Shown here piece by piece: positions 48,247 through 58,699 of a stretch of 64,000 nt of DNA. The notes below the pieces were generated by a model. That model was not told the origin of the DNA. It saw nothing but the letters and a program-made list of their open reading frames with translations, and did not search any database. Numbering within the stretch: position 1 is the first letter of the stretch; each line of letters begins with the position of its first letter. The stretch comes from Lunularia cruciata (lineage: Eukaryota; Streptophyta; Marchantiopsida; Lunulariales; Lunulariaceae), in contig OX419761.1 in NCBI GenBank assembly GCA_948567375.1, positions 9,674,501 through 9,738,500 on the forward strand. Direction: 5' to 3'. A program made the position numbers and the translations under genes.

Positions 48247-51230
48247 GATCTTATTTATGCTTTCTTTTGAGTTGTTTCCATGATTTTTGTGATGACAAGT
48301 CACTACAAGATTTTGATAGGAGGCACTTCTTTTATCTTTAAGGAGAAAAAGAATTTGAATTGGAATTGAGAGAGCATCAAAAATACAATCTGGCAATTCT
48401 CTGGAGAAAAGTTCATTCATCAATCTGGTCAAGAATAGCATGCATAAAAATAATGCCAATTTTATGTTATTTGGCCAATGTCTGCCTATGTCCAAAGCTG
48501 CACAAAATTTTATTTATTCAATTGGTGTTCCAATTTGTTTATTCAATTTGTCTTCATACAATTCTATTTGAGGGTAAAAGTGACTCTAAAACTTCCTTTG
48601 CTCTTTTCTAGTCAACAAATTCAGCCCAAAGTAATAGTGCCAAGCAAAGGTGGTGATGTATTGGGTTCCATTGTCCACCTCTAAATTCCCCACCATCTTG
48701 TAAACATACTAATCAAATATTTTGCTCCAATTCATACTTACTCCGTGGAATACCTTATCAAAAAATATAATTTTCCTGTCCAATATGTAAGTTTTTCTTC
48801 CTAGTTTTAATAGGCACATTAGGTGCTAAGAATTCTTCACTTCATAAGCCCTTTCACCATACCCATTTCTTGAGCATCCTTTTGTAGAAGAATTCTTCAT
48901 GATTTCAACCTCTTCTTGATTCAATGTATTGTCAAAAGGTTATTCCATTCTTATCACCTTCATTGCTTCCTAACACCTGACTTCAGTTATCCCAAATCCA
49001 ATTCCATGGATTCACTCTTTTATTTTAAACTCCCATTAATCATTTTTCAAAGAATCCAAGAGGAACTACGCTCTTAGGTCCAAAACAAAAATATCAGGTT
49101 CGATTTCTCCAACATGCATCTTTGTGCCTCCATTTCCTAATTATCAACTTGGGGAGTTTGTAGGGTCCATCCTATAGATTTAGGTCTACCCACTTTCCTC
49201 ACCATCATTGCAATTTGCACTACCTTGCTGACTTCCTTCTCTCTACCAATTCCCTAGTTACACTTCACTCAAAGATTTCCTCTCTTGGTTTCCCTTAAAA
49301 TGCCTATTTGCACACTTGAGCTCTGCTTGATTTCTTGAGGCCTGATTAGCCATCAGTTCACTTAATTTCCATGAAATTGTTGGTTCTTGCCTGCAGGAAT
49401 TCTACATGACTGCCAACAGTCTTCTTAATTTTAACTGGGCCCTTCCGCTAAAATACCCCATGGATCTTGCTATGTGTAAATTCAGCCCACTAACACTTCA
49501 TCTTTTCAAATGCCTTGAAATCTAGTGACAATCCTATGCCAAAATCTTTTGTTGACAATTGAACCACACTCATTCCTATCCACGTCAGCTAACCATTCCA
49601 TCAACTATTCTTGCTTGCAATTGAGACTTTGTCATTATGGGTTTCTTAATTAGTTCATTTGTACTTTTTTTTGTACTGAATTACTACCATTCAAACTCTT
49701 TCAAATTAAATTCTAAAATTCTCCCCCTTAAAATATTCAAATTGCTCTATAACTACCATATATACAAAATCAAAAATTTGTGCACCACATGTTGCAATAC
49801 TCTAAAATATGTTGATTGACTACAAAATCGACACAAAGATATTGGACTTGTGTAGAGATAGTGTCTTTGAATGTGTAGAATGCTTGTCTTTAGAAGAAGT
49901 ACCACCAAGATCTTTGGAAGGAGTGAATATGTTCCAAACACGTATCTCTCTAGGAAGTGAAGGGAACTTATCTTCAAAATAAAGGTTTACGCCTCTTGCA
50001 AAGAGAAAGATCTTTGCTTCTGGAAGGGAAGTACATACATTTCTGGAGTGACTTATAGGATCCCTTTGACAAGCATCAATGGGATGAAACAACACTTTTT
50101 GAACCTTCTTTGGAATCAGATCTTCCTTGTGTTAGTAATTTTACTTTGTTATTTCCATAGTGCAATTTCTTGGTAACATTGGCCTTTTCTTGGAGTTTTT
50201 TTTGCCCAACATGATAAAGACAAAAATAGTAAAGAACAAGAAAAGTGACATGTTTCTCTAAAACTTACCATTTTGGAAGTATATACCTATGGGAATGAAT
50301 TTTTATTCATCAATATGGTGCAATTTTCCATGAAGTGGGTTGCTACACTAGCATCCAATGCTCCTCTTACAACATAGTGTTCACATACTAATAGTAAAAT
50401 GATAAGAACAACTCATTACCACAAGGATACAAAGTTGGAAATGACTAGATTTGAAAGGAAAAGTGTCACAATTGTTTTTGTTGTCTATTTAACCTCTTGT
50501 GCAAGAATCACTCCAAGAAGAAGGTAAAGTCACCTATTGTGGTCCTCTATAGAAAAGAGGAATTAAAATCACTTTCATAAAAGATTGGGTCCTAGGTAAT
50601 CTTGAGGGTGATGGTTCACTTCATGCCAAAGGCCCCTTCTCACCAAATAGCCATTTCACCCAAAAGACTTTCCCTCTAAGTGTGCTATGTATTTCTCCTT
50701 GGTAGCACTAGCAAACCAGGAGTACATGTTCTGATGATAAGTTAGGTTGCCTCTTATTCCCCTACTTGGTAGAAAGAATATTGGGAATAAGGCTAGAAGG
50801 TTTCAGCAATTGGGGAAATTAATGTGCTCAAACTATTAGCAACAGTTCTTCATGCAACCTCCTATCCACAAGCTCCATAGCTAGGCATCCGGTGTGTTCA
50901 CAACGGGAGAAAAGCAAAGTATGATAACCTAGTGATAGCTAACCATCCTCAATCTGTCTTTCTCATCTTCATCTTTTGCATGATTGGGACTACCGGTAGT
51001 CTTGGATTGATCATAGAATCCATTCATGTGAGTGGGAAGAGTCATAGACATCAAGGGTGTGGAAGGGGTTTGAGACACCATTTCTAACAAGTCTTGAAAT
51101 CTCACGCTTGTCAATGGCATTGGAATCAAATTGGAATATATATCACTTAGATTGGCAAGGGGATAAGTGGAAGAGAATGTGAGACTATTGTTGAGGATCC
51201 AAAACACAAGAGGGACTGCCATTGCCATTT

Positions 51231-51689
51231 ACATAGGATGAAATTTATAGCAAAAGGGGACCTGCTGTTGCCAAGATTGACCAAGTGGGCGGAACTTCCA
51301 TATGCCCTTCAACAATCTCCATCCCCAAATCAAAACCTCAAAAATTGCTCCAAAACTTGATTCCAAAATTTCTTAAGACTGTGCTTCCTAACTGATTTCT
51401 ATTCACTTCACTCATGGCATACCCAACCAATCATCAATATTTAGTGTATTTGTCAATGTATGTGACAAGAGGAACCAAGTTCTCCTACCATTTTTGCAAC
51501 CTCTCCAAATTTTCAACCCAAATACCCACTTCGATGCAAGTTCTGCCCACCTGTGTTTCTTCAGTGTCCCTCTTCATAAATTCAATCCTTACTAGTCGAG
51601 CTAATCTCACCCGGAAGCAGTCACTAACCCAGTCCACTAACCATTTTGAAACTCCCCAATACTTGCCAAAATGTGACCCGTAAAGTAAG
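51231..51689. other. spacer without recognised genes
   Basis: Pyrimidine-rich plus strand with short frames only; nothing recognisable. Confidence 0.4.
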
Positions 51690-52900
51690 CAGTGATGATA
51701 AAATATATTTCGTCCCATTCACTTTTGGGCTCTTTCTCCCCGGGAACAGGCGCTCGAGTGTACGGCGAAGGGCCAGGTCCCGTACCCGACCATTCAAGTC
51801 CCCATTTCAAACCCCTCTTATTAGCTTTCCATGGATGTAACGGATGAAGGCAACCGCCTGTGTGACATAGAATACTAAATAATACTCGACTGCGACCTAC
51901 AGAAGTATCAAAGGTATCAAGACTGCTGTACTTGTGTTTTATGACATCTTAAGTTCCCGTCAACTTCCACTACTTAGAAATAGAAATGTGGGTCCGGAAT
52001 CTATTTCAGAATCGACAACGCAGTACACGTGGTTGTTTGACTTAATATTAACGTGGACTCGGAGTGATAAACCGACTTTTACTCCATGCGTGGAGCAGTC
52101 ATGTCTGCACTTTTTGAACGTGGAGGTCTAGAATCTCGATTCTGCATCTCGGTTTACAAAATTCAACCATCTTGTGTTTTGATATGCCGAGTCCAAACGC
52201 AGATGGGGCAGGAGGGAGCGTTTTGTTATCCTGTGCGTGCGCTCTTCTTTGCAAGGAGGAAATAAAGAAATATCTTTATGCCCGCCAAATTTTACTATCG
52301 GATAGTGTTGGACAAAAAGCTTCATTGACTTGTGAAGCATACATGTTCCCCCGAGGAGGAGAAAGGCTTAAACTGTCTCCAAAACTTTCCCTCCACCGCT
52401 GTTAGTGCAAGCAATTCAAATTAGATCACCAACCTCCGAAGAGATGCAACGCTTTATCAACCATCAGATAACAAGAATGAAACGGCTTTAAACAAAGTTT
52501 TATCCAGAGCATACCGGTGTTCAAATCCTTTGTTAATGCACAGATAGGACGATAGAGTGGAGATTTCGAAGTGTACTAACGTCAGCTTCAGTTTAGTGAG
52601 ATTAAATCAGTTATTATCTATTAACTGCCTGTACTATTCCGGAACATACAATTGGTCATTCAGTTGCTGTACTGTCGATGAGATTTTGAGAATCCTGATT
52701 CAAAGTTGCAAGGTGTGAGGTTGATTTGGAAAATGTAGACAGTTCGTACTTATATTATCTACGGAACATGCCGTCTACGGAGAGCGCAAGTTATAGCGTC
52801 GACTTTGGTAAAACATTTAGATCCCTTGGATTTAACAAATTATAGGTAGACACACCAAACATTATAACAACGCGTAGAACGTCAGGATTCAGTAATTTAA
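51690..52900. other. second CpG-rich segment
   Basis: CG-rich DNA, for example CGCTCGAGTGTACGGCGAAG near 51751. Short open stretches at 51646-51840 and 52172-52405 (plus) match nothing I know. It contrasts with CpG-poor flanks and resembles 37100-38300 in base texture, not in sequence. Confidence 0.45.
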
Positions 52901-53295
52901 GGCATGTGCATCCAATTCATGGCCTGGGCATCAACTAGCATGGTTTCCCTTATGTCTCCAAACAAACCTCCTTGCACAAGTATTTCATTCGATGGTGACT
53001 TATAGTCTAATATATACAGTAATTAACATTATTTTAATATCATTGTGATATAAATTTTACGTTGAGAGATGCTAGCTCAGCCTGGACTGAAGGAGGTTGG
53101 CTACGGCCATGTGGAGAAACCTACCTCATTTGGTTGATTACTTTCATGTAATATATTATTGAATGAAACTTACATTATAATTTCATCTCTTCCTAGTATT
53201 AGGTTTTATTAAATTTATTGTTTATTTTTATGATATCAAGTTATCAAAAACTAAAATAGTATAATTTTTTATAATATGACAATAGTAATAAAGGT
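52901..53295. other. AT-rich spacer
   Basis: No gene or repeat seen. Confidence 0.4.
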
Positions 53296-53878
53296 AAATT
53301 TGACGGATACCCTGTATTTCGCACTAATTTGAAAGATACTCGGACAAGTTCATATAATTGGAAATATACCCCATTCTTGTAAGACACCCCTCTTCCTGTA
53401 GAAATAAGACGTTCCTGTATGTATTAAGGGTTGCTTGGATCGCAACAGCTCCTCTGTTATGTTACGGGACATCCAAATGAGGTCCTTTGGGAACATCAAA
53501 TGTGTGATGATCAAATTTGTATGCTTCACCCCTCTCTTTTGCCTTCATCAGGAAGTCCCGTCGTCTTCAAATAAAACAGTAGGTACTCGTTACAAGAGCA
53601 GAGATTGGCATTCACTTGTAAGATTACCGTCAGGACTTCTCTTGCTGCATTAGAATCTCCTCAAAGCAGATGGCAGTGACTACGCTTGTTGGAGCAGAGG
53701 ACCTCGTTTTGTAATCCAAACAACCCTTAACACATACAGGAACATCTTACTTAGGGCTGGGCTGCGTCTTACAGGCGCAAGGTGAAGAGGAGATTGTCTT
53801 ACAAAGGAATACTTCCAAGTATTTAAACTTGTAGTATTTGTTTCAAATTAGTGCAAAATATAGGTATCTTCCAAATTT
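53296..53878. mobile_element. foldback element with long terminal inverted repeats
   Basis: Arms of about 160-180 bp (53296-53460 and 53690-53878) are inverted copies. TTTCGCACTAATTTGAAAGA on the left pairs with the complement of CAAATTAGTGCAAAATATAG on the right, and CGTTCCTGTATGTATTAAGG pairs with the complement of CCTTAACACATACAGGAACA. The 230-bp centre has no recognisable transposase. A non-autonomous DNA transposon (Mutator-like or foldback) is the best reading. No clear target duplication. Confidence 0.75.
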
Positions 53879-54253
53879 TCCATTATTATTATTATATAAA
53901 TTATAATTTTCATTAAATAAAAGAAATTATATTTGCACAAGTATGAATATAGAAGTATTAGATCCACATCATAAGAAAATATTGACATCACCCAACCCAA
54001 TGCATCCAAATTTTTGGTCAAATGGTGAACTGTATGTCACTTAAAAAAAACCTTACATGATTCAATGATTTTTAATAAAAAGGTGTATGACTCTTACATT
54101 AATATAGATTCAAATGTAACTAGAATGATTGACTATTAAATTTATTATTTAGTTCAAAATAAAATAATTTTTGAGATTCGAATTTTAACTTAGTTATTCA
54201 GTACTTTTACTGATGTAAGTTTTATTTGTTAAAAAGTTTAGAATATAACTAAA

Positions 54254-54424
54254 TTATAAATAAACTAAATTTCCTAGTATCATACTTAAAATAGCTAAAT
54301 TTTTTAAAATAATTTTCCATTCATCTGGTGGAAAGCCAAATAAAATATTAAAAATTCTAGCAGCTAAAGCTAATCCAGCTATTTTTGAAGTAACAGAAAG
54401 AAGAGCAACAACTGGGGTAGGTGA
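54254..54424 (-). pseudogene. ndhB: plastid ndhB exon 2 fragment (nuclear copy)
   Basis: The minus strand encodes [19 protein letters not shown], then RIFNILF and [20 protein letters not shown]. This is the start of the second exon of the plastid NADH dehydrogenase-like complex subunit NdhB, a membrane protein of the thylakoid NDH complex. About 56 codons remain before the homology ends. Just upstream lies the 3' end of the ndhB group II intron (54425-54500), so this is plastid DNA, not a processed transcript. EWK rather than the EWH that I recall from seed plants suggests a bryophyte or other early-diverging type, from memory only. Confidence 0.8.
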
Positions 54425-54461
54425 GTTAGAGTCTAAAAATTTGTTACTTTTTGTCTCATTC

Positions 54462-54496
54462 AAAACCGTGCATGAGATTTTAATCTCACATGGCTC
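54462..54496 (-). ncRNA. group II intron domain V (ndhB intron end)
   Basis: Minus strand GAGCCATGTGAGATTAAAAT, then CTCATGCACGGTTTT, folds as the conserved domain V hairpin (plastid consensus GAGCCGTATGAG...CATGTACGGTTC). It is followed by about 37 bases that fit domain VI and a 3' splice site before TCACCTACC of exon 2. Confidence 0.75.
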
Positions 54497-55284
54497 CTAA
54501 GTTATTTAAATTTATTTAAAGTTATTTAAAACTTTTGAATAATAATAAAAAATTTATAACTTTCCTTGTGTATGTATTATTGAAAACAAATTAAAATTAA
54601 AAATCTTTTTGAAGGATCCTTAGATTTTAATTATTTTTTTATCAAAATTTTATTCCGTTCTCAATAGTTATTAATTTGGTTTGTTTTAAGAATATTATTT
54701 GTTGATTAGCAGTTATTTTTAAAAATTTATAATTTTGAAGAATAAAAACTAAGTAAAAAGAGTATTGATTAATCAAATTTTTAATGAAAATTCTCCTCAA
54801 TATTTTTTGACTTTTTAAATAATATTTATTTTTTATATAAAAATAAATATTCTAATTTTTTCGTTATTTATTTATTTATTTTATAAAGATTTTATTTTCA
54901 TTTTAGTGAAAAATATTTATATGTTAAATTTCTATTGAGTCTTTCATTTAAAAACATTAAATACTTTAATTTATAAAACAAATCACACTCATACCTATAT
55001 ATATATTTATATATGTAACAAGTAAATTCAATTTTTTCATTGCTTTATTATAAAAAATAAATCCATCTATTTAATAAATAATATTATTTAATATTAATTT
55101 TTTTATTTCGAATTTAAATAAGTTAGTAAAATAAGATAAGTATTAATAATATTTAAATAGTTTTTTAGTGTATAATATATATAAATTAGTTTATAATTAT
55201 CAATTTATTCATTTAATATAAATTATTTTGTTCTTACAATCTCATTACCAACTAATTTTCTATTTTGTGAAATATTTTTTTTTC

Positions 55285-55388
55285 GCTTTTGGCATTTCTA
55301 CACTTGTTGCTAAAAATATCAAAAATATTACTCAAATTATTGGTCCAGTAATAGATGTTGCTTTTCTCCACGTAAAATGCCTACTCGT
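55285..55388 (+). pseudogene. atpB: plastid atpB N-terminal fragment (nuclear copy)
   Basis: AFGISTLVAKNIKNITQIIG, then PVIDVAF and, after a one-base deletion, SPRKMPT. This is the N-terminus of the plastid ATP synthase beta subunit (family pattern ITQIIGPVLDVAF-xPGKMPN). About 33 codons remain. ndhB and atpB are not adjacent in standard land-plant plastomes, so the insertion was assembled from separate pieces or rearranged. The STLVAKN start resembles the liverwort protein as I recall it. Confidence 0.75.
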
Positions 55389-55559
55389 AGAAATACTACT
55401 ATAAATCAATTTAAAATTTATATCTTTACAAATTTAAAATTTGTAAACTAATTATATAAAAATATACTATTAAAAACATTAAATATGTTTATTTCCAAGA
55501 ATTTACGAATAATCTTGAGATTCATAAGACAAACTAGCAATGCATCGCATGGGCACCAA

Positions 55560-56035
55560 AATAGTATTTAATTCACTGCCACCTATCCATTAATGTCACA
55601 CAACTTTCGACCCATCTTTCCTCCTCGAATATCAATGTAGCATACCTTTAACGGTACCCTTTTAAGTACAATACAGGTCAGATACCGGTCCGACAAGAGG
55701 TAAAACATAAGTAAGGCCCACCATAAAGTGTATAGTTCGTGTGAATTTGTTTTGCAGTTGGTCGAGAGATGATATGTCCTCCCACAGCACTTGATTTCGT
55801 CCTGGAAGAATTGACTTCCGGTTCTCCAAGGACTTCCTCATAAGGTTCGCAGAGCGAGGAATCTGCTCCTCAGGTGGGTCCGTCGACTTGACCAGATTTT
55901 GACTACGCAATAGATTCTGAAGAATGTGTGTTGAGGTTGAAAGATGTAAGGAAGCATTATTATAAATGCTTTGCGGTTAGTAATGGTACGAGCTGTGATA
56001 GAACCAAACAAAACACTTCCAAAGTCTTCCAAAGT
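55560..56035. other. third CpG-rich segment
   Basis: Frequent CG between the plastid-derived stretch and coil-LTR G (for example GGTACCGGTCCGAC-type sequence near 55684-55696). Minus open stretches 55662-55910 and 55838-56068 show no known motif. Confidence 0.4.
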
Positions 56036-56080
56036 CCCTACAATTGCAGACTGTAGACTTCTCTTCAATCTTGCTCCCCT

Positions 56081-57280
56081 CTAGAACACCAGCCTTGGCT
56101 CTTCAGCTCGCTCCTCGGCCATCTCCACCTCAGGTAATTCCAAATATTGAGCATCTCCTCCCTCCATGTGTTCAATAGCCTCATGGAACTCTTGATCATC
56201 TTCCTCAACCACTTCTTCTACCAACTGCTGAACTTTGAACCCAAAGTTCAGCAGTTGGTAGAAGAAGTGGTTGGTCTCCATTACTCTCATTGCTGGACTC
56301 TTTGCTCTAGAGAGTGATCTCTTCTTCTTCCTCCAAGTCCTTGCACTTGGACTCAGCTTCTCCTTCTGACTCTGTATCTGATAATAGGTCCACCACCACC
56401 GTCTTGTGCCGCGGGTTCACTCTCCGAGTCAATTCAGCCTTTCTTGGCTGAACTAGTGATACCATTTTCCTTTGGTTGACTCCTCTTCTTTAACTTTGGA
56501 ATGGTGAGAAACACCATCTTCTCACACTCTATCTTGTCAAGTGATCATCTCCTTCTCAAATCATCAGTATGTAATATTTCTCATCAGCATTGGCATCCTG
56601 TTGAAGATCTGGGTGAAAGTGCAACACCATCTTCTATTTCTCCTCCAAGTTGAGCAGGTACAAACTCAAATAGAAATGTGTTGCAAATGGTATGAAGTAG
56701 TGTGGCGGGACTTTCATCCTCCAATTCACAATCATCTACCTTGTTTGCTTGTGAAAGCACTTCACCCAGTTCACCTTCTCTCTTGCAAACATCTGATGGA
56801 AGAACACCACCTATTGCTTCATCATGTAGGTGGTGTGCTCAGGTTTAAACATTGCCATCAAAGCCCCAACAATACTTTGCCTCATCGGGTCTCTATATGT
56901 GTCTACCTTGTATCTATTCGTGGTGCAAGGAGCACTAAAGGCATTCTTCACCTCTATAGTCTCCTCCAAAGAATCATACTTTTGATAGAAGGTGACCCAG
57001 ACCATATCCCCAACTTATCTCCCCAAGACTAATCTCCAATCTTACTTGGTCCAACAAGCCGGATTGCCTCTCTTCCCCTCTGCCTCATGACTATCTTCAC
57101 AATTACTAGCAACTATTTATGCCATGAAACATGGAAAACTCAAGTTCTAATTTTGGGCCAGAAAGGTGATCCAAAGTCTACTCAAGACTTTGATCTTTGC
57201 TTCTACATCTAACCTCCAAATTGCAGGATTTCTCACCGCAAGTGAAGGAATCTGCCTTTTGCACTTCATTGGCATCGTGT
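56081..57280 (-). pseudogene. LTR-encoded coiled-coil protein, N-terminal part (copy G)
   Basis: Begins near the conserved ATG at about 57275 (ATGCCAATGAAGTGC). The stretch 56811-57005 reads NRYKVDTYRDPMRQSIVGAL and FKPEHTTYMMKQ, matching E and D. The acidic part (56081-56290) has VEEVVEEDDQEFHEAIEHME. It contains the perfect palindrome 56206-56273 and is truncated before the coiled coil. Confidence 0.6.
56206..56273. repeat. perfect 32-bp inverted repeat
   Basis: Arms 56206-56237 and 56242-56273 are exact complements around a 4-base centre (AACC). It is the family's VEEVV-coding sequence copied in reverse beside itself. Confidence 0.92.
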
Positions 57281-57739
57281 GTTCTCTAATCCTTGGTCTT
57301 TGAAAAATCAAACTCTCGCTTCAGCCCATGATTCTAACTCTTCAAGAAAACTCTTAAGAGAGAGAAGATAATGATTTAGCATTGCAGAATTTTCTCGATG
57401 AGGTTGTGATTTTATACTTCTATGAATCTTGGTAATTCTTCAGCCAAACTACAATTGCAACTCACAAATTTTGTGTGTCTTGCTCTTATCACTCTCAATT
57501 TTATCCTACTCCAAAAGTAGCCATTTTCCTTGAACATACTTTCTTGATTTGTTTGGCCCAAGGAGAAGGTGTTTTGGTTTCTTTGGATAAGGTTGACCAC
57601 TTTGATGCAAAGTATGCTTACTTTGGGTCTACAACCTTTTAAGTCCAATCTGAGTCCTTCTTCTTTTGACACAAAGTAGACTTCTTCAAGTCAAATCCAA
57701 ACACACTATTCTTCTCTTTCCTTCTCCATTTGGCTTTGT

Positions 57740-57841
57740 TGTGCATATATACATCGCTACACAACATACATCGCTGTCAACATCACACACTATAGAAGCA
57801 CAACTCACACATAACTCAAACATGGACTCTCAAGTGCCACA
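57740..57841 (-). repeat. 102-bp direct repeat, distal copy in I LTR
   Basis: 98 of 102 positions match 58287-58388 in the same orientation. It itself starts TGTGGCACTT and ends TATGCACA. Confidence 0.9.
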
Positions 57842-58286
57842 ATAATCAGTTTGTTCACACAACTCGAATCACAGTCAATCAGATCAGTACTTGATCTATC
57901 ACTCAATAATCTACCAACAATTGGGCACTGATTATAGTCAAACCACATCCATTCTAGCTAGGAGAATCCAAGTGATGCTCATTGGCCTCTGTCCACCATA
58001 GCCAAGAACTTGAAGGCTCAACATTAGAGAAGTGAGCTCTCTAGAGCTGCACTTTGAAAGTATACCCCCTAGTCTCCAACCCTAACAGTCCCGCTGATGG
58101 CACATCAGACGGTGCAAATAGTGCTAAGTGATGGTGGGCCTTACTATGTAGTCAGTACTCCAAGCACAAAATCTGACAGGCAACATGTAGTCTATGAGTA
58201 ACTACCAAAATACTCTTGACTACCAACACTATTACTCCAAAGTCTGAGCAATCTAGGTGTGATGCTAAAAATGGCATGACAACTAT

Positions 58287-58388
58287 TGTGCATATATACA
58301 TTGCTACACAACATACATCACTGTCAACATCACACACTATAGAAGCACAACTCACACATAAGTCATACATGGACTCTCAAGTGCCACA
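58287..58388 (-). repeat. 102-bp direct repeat, proximal copy in I LTR
   Basis: First 102 bp of the LTR. The same pair is present in H (4770-4868 and 13163-13254), so the duplication predates both insertions. Confidence 0.9.
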
Positions 58389-58403
58389 ATCACTCCCCTA
58401 GCT
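58389..58403 (-). promoter_or_regulatory. polypurine tract of element I
   Basis: Minus-strand AGCTAGGGGAGTGAT abuts the LTR start; it is shared with H. Confidence 0.6.
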
Positions 58404-58564
58404 GGTGGTTAGGTCCCTCTAACTCCAAATAGCCATCTACTCCAAGTAAATGGTATATCTTATGGTGGGCAAAAGATCAAGTGGCTGGGGACTATCAAGC
58501 CCCATCGTTAGTCGCATGTCTACATTTTATAACATATAAAGGATGAACTAGCTATAAGTCAAGT

Positions 58565-58699
58565 ACATCTAGGATATAACCACTGTCCCTAAGGAACCAC
58601 CAAAAGGGGATGAGTCATACATGCCATATGCCATACTCTCAAATAGCTATCACACACTAACATAGTAGCACCTCCACCAAAAGAGTCGCATAACATACA
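58565..58699 (-). pseudogene. PHD finger at the integrase C-terminus (element I)
   Basis: The frame reads CMLCDSFGGGATMLVCDSYL, RVWHMACMTHPLLVVP, a stop, then GQWLYPRC. Spacing fits the PHD Cys4-His-Cys3 pattern: C-x2-C, C-x2-[C to Y], WH-x2-C, W-x-[C to Y]-P-x-C, with two ligand Cys changed to Tyr (single G to A changes) in this dead copy. PHD fingers usually bind histone H3 tails. Placed after an integrase it could have guided insertion, as chromodomains do in chromoviruses; that role is inference. A second upstream cluster, CNCVPCH, precedes it. The same domain, more decayed, is in H (4440-4590). Confidence 0.75.

Larger units (their letters stand above)
44461..51230 (-). mobile_element. 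degenerate unidentified repeat DNA (M), mainly minus strand
   Basis: Coding-like minus-strand pieces are scattered across 6.8 kb: 50929-51228 (VRFQDLLEMVSQTPSTPLMS), 48085-48495, 46985-47194 (LLRHIGSEKVHYLLTS) and 45239-45604. None matches RT, integrase or a host family that I can name. The texture, with frequent stops and shifts and low CpG, is that of old transposon ORFs. Boundaries are arbitrary, and more than one element may be present. Confidence 0.35.
53879..55500. other. AT-rich insertion containing plastid-derived DNA
   Basis: Extremely AT-rich, with two plastid gene fragments (ndhB exon and intron end at 54254-54500, atpB start at 55285-55388) and nothing else recognisable between. 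The composition is that of plastid introns and spacers further decayed in the nucleus. Confidence 0.6.
56036..57739 (-). mobile_element. coil-LTR fragment G
   Basis: Minus-strand LTR fragment aligned to B and F. Its left edge near 56036 falls in the coding region (TTGCAGACTGTAGACTTCTC, similar to 17287-17312). Its right edge at 57739 is where element I is inserted, so the LTR start would lie beyond I, outside the window. Confidence 0.7.
57740..58388 (-). repeat. 3' LTR of element I
   Basis: Starts TGTGGCACTTG at 58388 next to the PPT and ends TATATATGCACA at 57740. TG...CA with TGTG/CACA inverted ends. It opens and closes with the same 102-bp sequence. The neighbouring G sequence (GGCTTTGT) abuts the end. 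Confidence 0.8.

Noticed and set aside
50460-50530. Cys-rich peptide (CHNCFCCLF) as a zinc knuckle
   Set aside because: The spacing does not fit C-x2-C-x4-H-x4-C, and the frame soon ends. Likely a decayed repeat.
54998-55012. GTGTG motif as the 5' end of the ndhB group II intron
   Set aside because: The distance would fit a bryophyte intron, but no ndhB exon 1 sequence precedes it.
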